A stretch of 64,000 bases of DNA from Yoonia sp035117555 (GTDB taxonomy: Bacteria > Pseudomonadota > Alphaproteobacteria > Rhodobacterales > Rhodobacteraceae). The stretch lies in assembly GCF_035117555.1 (NCBI RefSeq), contig NZ_JAYKPK010000012.1, positions 57,069-121,068 on the forward strand. Reading direction: 5' to 3'. Of the stretch, positions 59,060 through 64,000 are shown piece by piece; positions within the stretch are counted from its first letter, which is position 1, and each line of letters starts with the position of its first letter. The notes beneath the pieces are model-generated. The model was not told the DNA's origin. It was given only the letters and a program-made list of their open reading frames with translations, and made no database searches. The translations under genes and the position numbers were made by a program.

Positions 59060-60178
59060 ATGATGCGCACTGTTCTTTTCTCTCTTTGCCTGAGCTTGCC
59101 GCTGGCAAATGCAGCCTTGGCCCAAGATCTTGACACTATGACTGCCGCCGACCTGTTGCCTTTGGCGCAGACGGAAGGGTCGGTCACTGTCTATGCTTTC
59201 ACCAGCCGCATTGGCCGCGTGGAAGAAGCGTTTGAAGCCGCCTATCCCGGGATCGACATGATCGGTTTCGATATGTCCTCGACCGAGATGATCGCGCGGC
59301 TGCGCAGCGAAGCCAGCGCCGGGATCGCCAATGCCGATGTGATCTATGTCTCGGACGCGCCGGTGGTGCTGACAGAATTGCTCGATTCCGGATTGATGGC
59401 GCCTTACGTGCCGCCGCGCATTGCCGATGCACTGCCAGACAGCGCGAAATCACCGCTGCTGCAACAGCGCCTTTCGACCAAAGTGCTGATGTATAATGAA
59501 GAAAGCTATCCCGACGGCGCGCCCGTCAGCAACCTGTGGGAGCTGACACAGCCGGAATGGAATGGCCGTGTGATGATGGTCGATCCGTTGCAGCGCGGCG
59601 ATTACCTTGATCTGATGACCGAAATCGTGTTGCGCGCCGATGAAATGGCTGTGGCTTATGAAGCAGCCTTTGGCGAGGAAATCACGCTGGATGACGGGAT
59701 CGCCGATGCCGGTCGGCAATTCATCGTCGATCTTTTCGCCAATGATGTTGTGCTGTTCGGGTCCACTGATGACGTGAATGTTGCCATTGGTGCGACAGGG
59801 CAAGAGGCGGCACCGATCGGTTTCACCTCTTATTCTGACCGCCGCGACAATGAAGACGAAGGCTGGGCCTTGCAGGTCGCCAATGATGTCACCCCATCGA
59901 ATGGTATCGTCTTTCCGGCACTGCTGGCGCTGAACCCCGAGGCACCGAACCCTGCCGCCGCACGGCTCGCCATGGATTTCCTGATGGGTGACGACAGCGA
60001 CACAGGTGGTGATGGTTTTGCGCCGTTCTATGTCGCAGGCGATTGGGCGACACGGACCGATATCACCCCGCATCCTGATGCGATCCCGCTTGCGGATTTC
60101 AACGGCTGGCAAATTGATCCGCAGCAGACCGCAACGATCCGGGCCGAAGTGGCTGATCTGATCCTGCAAGTGCAGTAA
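59060..60178 (+). CDS. ABC transporter substrate-binding protein, AfuA/iron-type fold
   Basis: A 372-residue periplasmic binding protein of extracellular solute-binding family 1, with signal peptide (residues 1-21, LAQ). NLWELTQPEWNGRVMMVDPLQRGDY near residue 155 and SYSDRRDNEDEGWAL near 255 fit the AfuA/FbpA subclass, but the consecutive Tyr pair that binds ferric iron in FbpA is not seen. AfuA of some pathogens binds hexose phosphates instead. The neighbours, an RpiR regulator and a histidine phosphatase, favour a phospho-compound here. Start 59060 or 59063, both served by AAAGGA. Confidence 0.85.
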   Translation: MMRTVLFSLCLSLPLANAALAQDLDTMTAADLLPLAQTEGSVTVYAFTSRIGRVEEAFEAAYPGIDMIGFDMSSTEMIARLRSEASAGIANADVIYVSDAPVVLTELLDSGLMAPYVPPRIADALPDSAKSPLLQQRLSTKVLMYNEESYPDGAPVSNLWELTQPEWNGRVMMVDPLQRGDYLDLMTEIVLRADEMAVAYEAAFGEEITLDDGIADAGRQFIVDLFANDVVLFGSTDDVNVAIGATGQEAAPIGFTSYSDRRDNEDEGWALQVANDVTPSNGIVFPALLALNPEAPNPAAARLAMDFLMGDDSDTGGDGFAPFYVAGDWATRTDITPHPDAIPLADFNGWQIDPQQTATIRAEVADLILQVQ

Positions 60179-60194
60179 CCCGATCTGCAAGCTG

Positions 60195-60226
60195 GGGCGG
60201 GCAGGACCTCCCTGCCCGCCCGTTTT
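60195..60226 (+). terminator. Hairpin after the binding-protein gene
   Basis: A perfect 11-bp stem (GGGCGGGCAGG with CCTGCCCGCCC), 5-base loop, then GTTTT, 16 bp after the stop and 30 bp before the permease start. Same arrangement as at 6967-6998; likely partial termination or mRNA stabilisation that raises the binding-protein level. Confidence 0.8.
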
Positions 60227-60256
60227 GTCAACGACCCCGAAAGAAAGACCCAGATC

Positions 60257-61990
60257 ATGACCACCCGGGCATTTCGCCAGTTGCACTTGCCCAAAGGGCT
60301 TGGCCTGAACCTTGTCGTGCTGCTGGTGCTGGTGCTGCTGGTCGCGGCCCCTTTGCTGACGATCCTGATGCAGACCCTTGACCCTGACCGGATCGGCGCG
60401 TGGCGCGATGTGCTGGCCAGCCCCTTGTCGCCCAACCTGTTCTGGCGGCCTGCGGCCAATACGATGATCCTTGGCTTCGGTGTCGCCATCGGCTGTATCC
60501 TGATCGGTGGCTTTCTGGCCTGGCTCGTGGTGATGACCGATATGCCCTATCGCGGGCTGATCGGGTTTCTGGCCACACTTCCTTTCATGATCCCCAGCTT
60601 TGCCACGGCACTTGCCTGGGGCACGGTATTTCGCAACGGCCGTGTCGGCGGCGGTGGTGGGCTGTTGGAAGGGATCGGGATCAACGTGCCCGATGCGCTG
60701 GCCTGGGGCATGATTCCGACGATGATCGTGCTGATCGCGCATTATTACGCGCTGGCCTTTACCGTGATCGCAGCCGCTTTGGCCACGGTGAACGGCGATC
60801 TGGTCGAAGCCGCCCAGATGACCGGTGCCAGCCGCAAGCGGGTTTTGTTCGGCATCGTGCTGCCGGTCGTGATGCCTGCGATCATCGCGGGCGGATCGCT
60901 GTGCTTTGCCGCTGCCGTATCGAATTTCGCAGCACCCGCGTTGTTGGGCTTGCCAGTGCGGATGCAGACGCTTTCGACCCGGCTGTTTGGCATGATCGAA
61001 ATTGGTCAGGTCGAGCGCGGCTATGTCCTTGCCATTCTGCTGATCGTGATTTCCGCGGTGTTTCTGGCCTTTGGTAACCGTATCCTGTCCGGGCGGCGCA
61101 GCTTTGCCACGATCAGCGGCAAGGGCGGGCGCGCACGGCGGTTTGCGCTGGGTGGCGCGCGGCTGCCGCTGACGGCAATCGCGCTGCTGATCTGTCTGCT
61201 GACGACAATCATGCCGATCATCCTGCTGATCGCGGCCAGCCTTGCGCCGATGGCCTCGGCGCTGTTTTCCGACTGGACCCTGCATTTCTGGATCGGGGCC
61301 ACTGATCCCGCCTTTGCCCGTGGGCAGGCCGGTGTGCTGAACAATCCGCAATTGTTGCGCGCTTTGGCACTGACCATGGGCCTTGGCGCGGTCGTGGCGC
61401 TGATCGCCAATGTGATCGGCATCCTGATCGCCGTCGCCCTGACCCGCCACCGCCTGCGCGGCATCAGCGAGGCTGTCAGCCAGCTGAGCTTTCTGCCGAT
61501 GCTGCTGCCCGGTATCGCCTTTGGCGCGGCCTATATCGCACTTTATGGCGCGCCCATCGGCCCGCTGCCTGCGCTTTACGGCACCTCGACGCTGCTCTCA
61601 CTGGCGCTGACCGCCGCGATGTTGCCCTTTGCGGTGCAGACCGGGCGCGCGACCGTGGCGCAGATTTCCGGCGATATTGATGAGGCGGCACGGCTGACCG
61701 GCGCGGGGTTCTTCCGCCGGATCGGCGCGATCACATTACCCTTGGCCAGCCGAGGGCTGATCGCCAGCCTTTTGCTGTGCTTTGTCAATGTTATCAGCGA
61801 TCTGGCCATTGTCGTGCTGCTTTACACGCCGACCACGCCGCTGTTGTCGGTGTTGTCCTATCGCTATGCCTCCGATGGATTTCACCAATTCGCCAATGCG
61901 GTGACTTTGGTGATCCTCGCGATCTCCACCCTTGCCGCCGGGCTTGCCGCGCTTTTGCGCGGGCGCAACCGGCCCTGGCTTTCTTCATGA
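60257..61990 (+). CDS. ABC transporter permease, fused two-domain type (AfuB/FbpB-like)
   Basis: A 577-residue permease with two homologous halves of about six segments each. The EAA loops that meet the ATPase are EAAQMTGASRKRVLFGIVLPVVMPAI near residue 185 and EAARLTGAGFFRRIGAITLPLASRG near 480. Shape and length fit the AfuB/FbpB/SfuB group. Mates with the ATPase after 7 bp. Carries the binding-protein ligand inward. Confidence 0.92.
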   Translation: MTTRAFRQLHLPKGLGLNLVVLLVLVLLVAAPLLTILMQTLDPDRIGAWRDVLASPLSPNLFWRPAANTMILGFGVAIGCILIGGFLAWLVVMTDMPYRGLIGFLATLPFMIPSFATALAWGTVFRNGRVGGGGGLLEGIGINVPDALAWGMIPTMIVLIAHYYALAFTVIAAALATVNGDLVEAAQMTGASRKRVLFGIVLPVVMPAIIAGGSLCFAAAVSNFAAPALLGLPVRMQTLSTRLFGMIEIGQVERGYVLAILLIVISAVFLAFGNRILSGRRSFATISGKGGRARRFALGGARLPLTAIALLICLLTTIMPIILLIAASLAPMASALFSDWTLHFWIGATDPAFARGQAGVLNNPQLLRALALTMGLGAVVALIANVIGILIAVALTRHRLRGISEAVSQLSFLPMLLPGIAFGAAYIALYGAPIGPLPALYGTSTLLSLALTAAMLPFAVQTGRATVAQISGDIDEAARLTGAGFFRRIGAITLPLASRGLIASLLLCFVNVISDLAIVVLLYTPTTPLLSVLSYRYASDGFHQFANAVTLVILAISTLAAGLAALLRGRNRPWLSS

Positions 61991-61997
61991 GGAATTT

Positions 61998-63038
61998 ATG
62001 ATCACGCTTGATAATCTTGGCAAAACTTTCGGCACCGCAATGGCTGTGCAGGATGTAAGCCTTTCTGTTCCCGAAGGGGCGTTTCTGGTGCTGCTTGGCC
62101 CCTCGGGCTGCGGCAAGACCACGATCCTGCGGATGCTGGCGGGGCTGGAACATCCGACCGCCGGGGTGATCCGCTTTGACGACAAGATCATCGCCGATGC
62201 GGCGCGCGGCTTCACGCTGGAACCGGGGCGGCGCGATGCCGGGCTGGTGTTCCAATCCTATGCGCTCTGGCCGCATATGAGCGTCGCTGGCAATGTCGCC
62301 TGGCCATTGCGCGTGGCCGGTCTGAGCCGGGACGAACAGCGCGCCCGCGTCGCTGAGGCGCTGGAGATGCTGGGCGTGGCCGGACTTGCCGCGCGCTATC
62401 CGGGCGAGATTTCGGGCGGCCAGCAACAGCGTGTCGCCATCGCGCGGATGATCGCGCCGCGTCCGAAAGTACTGCTGTTCGATGAACCCCTGTCCAATCT
62501 GGATGCAACCTTGCGGGTCGAAATGCGGACCGAATTGCTGCGCGTCCACCGCGCCACGAAAGCAACGGCAGTCTATGTCACCCATGACCAGATCGAGGCG
62601 ATGACGATGGCGACTCATGTCGCGGTGCTGAACGGTGGGCGGGTCGAACAATTCGACACACCGGAACGGTTGCTGTCGGACCCGGCTTCCGCCTTTGTCG
62701 CGCGGTTCATCGGCACGCCACCCGCCAATCTGATCCCGGTGCAGGATGGCGCCTGGTTCGGCACGCTGCCCTGCCCTGCTCTGCCCGGGGCCAACGGGCA
62801 TGGCATGGTGCGCGCAGAAGATCTGATGATGGCTGACGCGCCCGGACCGGATGCCGTGGCCGCCCAATTGGTTGAGGTGGTGCCGATGGCCGGACGGCGG
62901 CTGGTCACCGGCATGGTGCAGGGGCAGCGGCTGACCGCGGTCACAGATGCGGCCCATCCGATCCCGGCGGATCTGCATTTCCGGCTGCCCCCCACCCCGT
63001 CGGCGGTGTTTGACGCAGAAGGCAGGCGGTTGTCATGA
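61998..63038 (+). CDS. ABC transporter ATP-binding protein (AfuC/FbpC-like)
   Basis: A 346-residue ATPase. Walker A GPSGCGKTT near residue 38, signature ISGGQQQRVAIARM near 138, Walker B VLLFDEPLSNLDATLR near 160 and the switch His in AVYVTHDQIEAM near 195; a C-terminal TOBE-like beta domain about 280-346. ATG 61998 follows GAGGA by 5 bases. Energises the upstream permease. Its stop overlaps the phosphatase start (ATGA). Confidence 0.93.
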   Translation: MITLDNLGKTFGTAMAVQDVSLSVPEGAFLVLLGPSGCGKTTILRMLAGLEHPTAGVIRFDDKIIADAARGFTLEPGRRDAGLVFQSYALWPHMSVAGNVAWPLRVAGLSRDEQRARVAEALEMLGVAGLAARYPGEISGGQQQRVAIARMIAPRPKVLLFDEPLSNLDATLRVEMRTELLRVHRATKATAVYVTHDQIEAMTMATHVAVLNGGRVEQFDTPERLLSDPASAFVARFIGTPPANLIPVQDGAWFGTLPCPALPGANGHGMVRAEDLMMADAPGPDAVAAQLVEVVPMAGRRLVTGMVQGQRLTAVTDAAHPIPADLHFRLPPTPSAVFDAEGRRLS

Positions 63039-63625
63039 AAAAATTGTTATTGGTGCGCCACGGCGAAAGCATCTGGAATGCCACGCGCCGGTTGCAAGGT
63101 CAGGCTGATATGCCCCTGTCAGAGCGCGGCATGGCGCAGGCGCGCGCACTCGCGCCGCTGATCGACCGTCTGGCACCTGATGTCGTGCTGACATCGGATT
63201 TGCAACGTGCGCGGCAAACGGCGGACCTTCTTGGTTACCCCGATGCAAGGCCGGACCCCCTGCTGCGTGAAATCGAGGTGGGTGATTGGACAGGTCAGGA
63301 AATCGGCACCCTTGATCCGGTGCAGTTTCAAGGCTGGCGCGCCGGCAGCTATGCCCCGCAAGGGGGTGAAACATGGCCAGCATTCCGCATGCGGGCGCAA
63401 TCGGCGGTCACAGCGGCGCAAGCCAGCGGAGAGGACACAATCTTGATGGTCTGCCATGGCGGTGTGATCCGCGCCTTGCTTGACGGGCTGATCGGCCTGT
63501 CGCCGGACCGGCTTCTTCCGGTCGGCCCCGCCAGTCTGACAGTGCTTGCTTTTCGCGGCGGCAAGGCCAAACTGGAAGCGATGAATGTGACCGCTGACGG
63601 GCTGTCTTTGGACGCTCCGGATTGA
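63035..63625 (+). CDS. Histidine phosphatase family protein (phosphoglycerate mutase-like)
   Basis: A 196-residue cytosolic phosphatase. The catalytic LLLVRHGESIWNATRRLQGQ is at residues 4-23, with the partner His in MVCHGGVIRALLDG near 138 and the acid Glu in LREIEVGDWTG near 82. Translationally coupled to the ABC importer, so it probably dephosphorylates what the importer brings in, or a metabolite of it. Broad-specificity phosphatase is the other option. Confidence 0.9.
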   Translation: MKKLLLVRHGESIWNATRRLQGQADMPLSERGMAQARALAPLIDRLAPDVVLTSDLQRARQTADLLGYPDARPDPLLREIEVGDWTGQEIGTLDPVQFQGWRAGSYAPQGGETWPAFRMRAQSAVTAAQASGEDTILMVCHGGVIRALLDGLIGLSPDRLLPVGPASLTVLAFRGGKAKLEAMNVTADGLSLDAPD

Positions 63626-63739
63626 GCGGCGGTCGGGAAAAGGGCCTTGCGAGATTAGGTGCGCTGCAAGTGAACGGGGCCCGAACCCTGTCAGATGAAA
63701 GGTCGCGTGAAGCGGATCAGGGCACCGACGCGCGTCAAG

Positions 63740-64000
63740 CTACCACAGCTGATGGACATGCGGTGCAATGCGCGCCTCATATATGTCGCGCACCTTGTCC
63801 ATCGTCTCCGGCGAGAGGGGCGCGAGCGCATCGGCTTCCGCATTCGCCTTTGCCTGATCGGGCCGACGAGCGCCGGGAATAACAACCGAAACGGCGTCGT
63901 TCATCAGGATCCAGCGGAGCGCCATCTGCGCCATGGTCGCGCCGCCCGGCACCAGCGGACGGATCTCGTCAACAGCATCCAAAGCGACATCATAAGGAAC
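63740..64000 (-). CDS. Aldo/keto reductase, C-terminal end (start lies beyond the right edge)
   Basis: The last 86 codons or so of an aldo/keto reductase. GGATMAQMALRWILMNDAVSVVIPGARRPDQAKAN is the standard C-terminal barrel region (helix with NADPH-adenine contacts), followed by LSPETMDKVRDIY and stop at 63740. It converges on the phosphatase gene with about 110 bp between, where no terminator was clear. Substrate unknown. Confidence 0.88.
   Translation of the reverse strand, partial: VPYDVALDAVDEIRPLVPGGATMAQMALRWILMNDAVSVVIPGARRPDQAKANAEADALAPLSPETMDKVRDIYEARIAPHVHQLW

Noticed and set aside
59450..61450. 666-codon open frame on the minus strand across the ABC binding-protein and permease genes
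   Set aside because: Antisense to two clear genes; Gln/Asp/His/Arg-rich shadow composition typical of GC-rich codon bias; no motif or ribosome site.
61794..62978. 394-codon minus-strand frame opposite the ABC ATPase
   Set aside because: Antisense to Walker A/B and signature motifs; shadow only.
59060..63038. Plain ferric iron transporter
   Set aside because: No adjacent Tyr pair in the binding protein, and the RpiR regulator plus phosphatase do not fit iron; kept only as an alternative.
1..64000. tRNA or rRNA genes, integrase genes, attachment sites
   Set aside because: No T-loop-like GTTCGA context with cloverleaf arms, no rRNA segments and no integrase-type protein were found by eye.

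Overview
The window looks like chromosomal or large-plasmid DNA from a marine alphaproteobacterium of the Rhodobacteraceae (Roseobacter group). The evidence is indirect: GC-rich codon use with long antisense shadow frames, two TRAP dicarboxylate-type transporters, many one-component regulators, translationally coupled ATGA/GTGA gene junctions, and families common in that group (DUF1127, DUF2848, DUF1445, split transketolase, DUF993). No rRNA, tRNA, CRISPR array or intact mobile element was seen.

Left part, 1-10602: a leftward catabolic operon (E1 beta and alpha of a TPP-dependent 2-oxoacid/acetoin dehydrogenase, an M24-fold protein with an altered metal site, an SDR dehydrogenase). It starts with an unusual regulator that fuses a winged helix to a complete family-1 solute-binding domain. 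Divergent from it is a ribose-type ABC importer (binding protein, terminator-like hairpin, two permeases, double ATPase). 10866-17895 carries a membrane PQQ dehydrogenase of the glucose/quinate family, then a convergent leftward operon Gfo/Idh oxidoreductase - DUF993 - sugar epimerase/isomerase - TetR, with a TetR-like operator in front.

18283-30058 is the cell-surface part. After an unrecognised exported protein come four leftward genes: a small exported protein, a DUF11 protein, a 1653-residue DUF11/Ig-like/outer-membrane-barrel protein, and a roughly 900-residue glycine-rich/PKD/DUF11 protein. A lysozyme-like exported protein is transcribed divergently. This is the best candidate for an undescribed system. 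30178-35738 is a rightward catabolic unit (split transketolase, SDR, TRAP transporter) facing a LysR regulator.

36750-40042 holds regulatory genes: a DUF6812-like protein, a GAF-GGDEF cyclase, and a MocR regulator divergent from a DUF1127 gene. 40172-50953 is a leftward accessory catabolic stretch: LysR, membrane protein, amidase, DUF2848, TRAP transporter, DUF1445, Old Yellow Enzyme, a second altered M24 protein and OsmC. It ends at a decayed RuBisCO-like gene (51229-51858).

52157-57465 is an envelope and metal block (DsbB, DsbA-like, PCuAC, Sco1, M23-like, L,D-transpeptidase, ZIP) behind a MerR-type promoter, with no MerR gene in the window. After an IS5-family deletion remnant, 58140-63625 holds an RpiR regulator, an AfuABC-like ABC importer and a histidine phosphatase. 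This arrangement suggests uptake of a sugar phosphate or other phospho-compound. The window ends inside an aldo/keto reductase gene.
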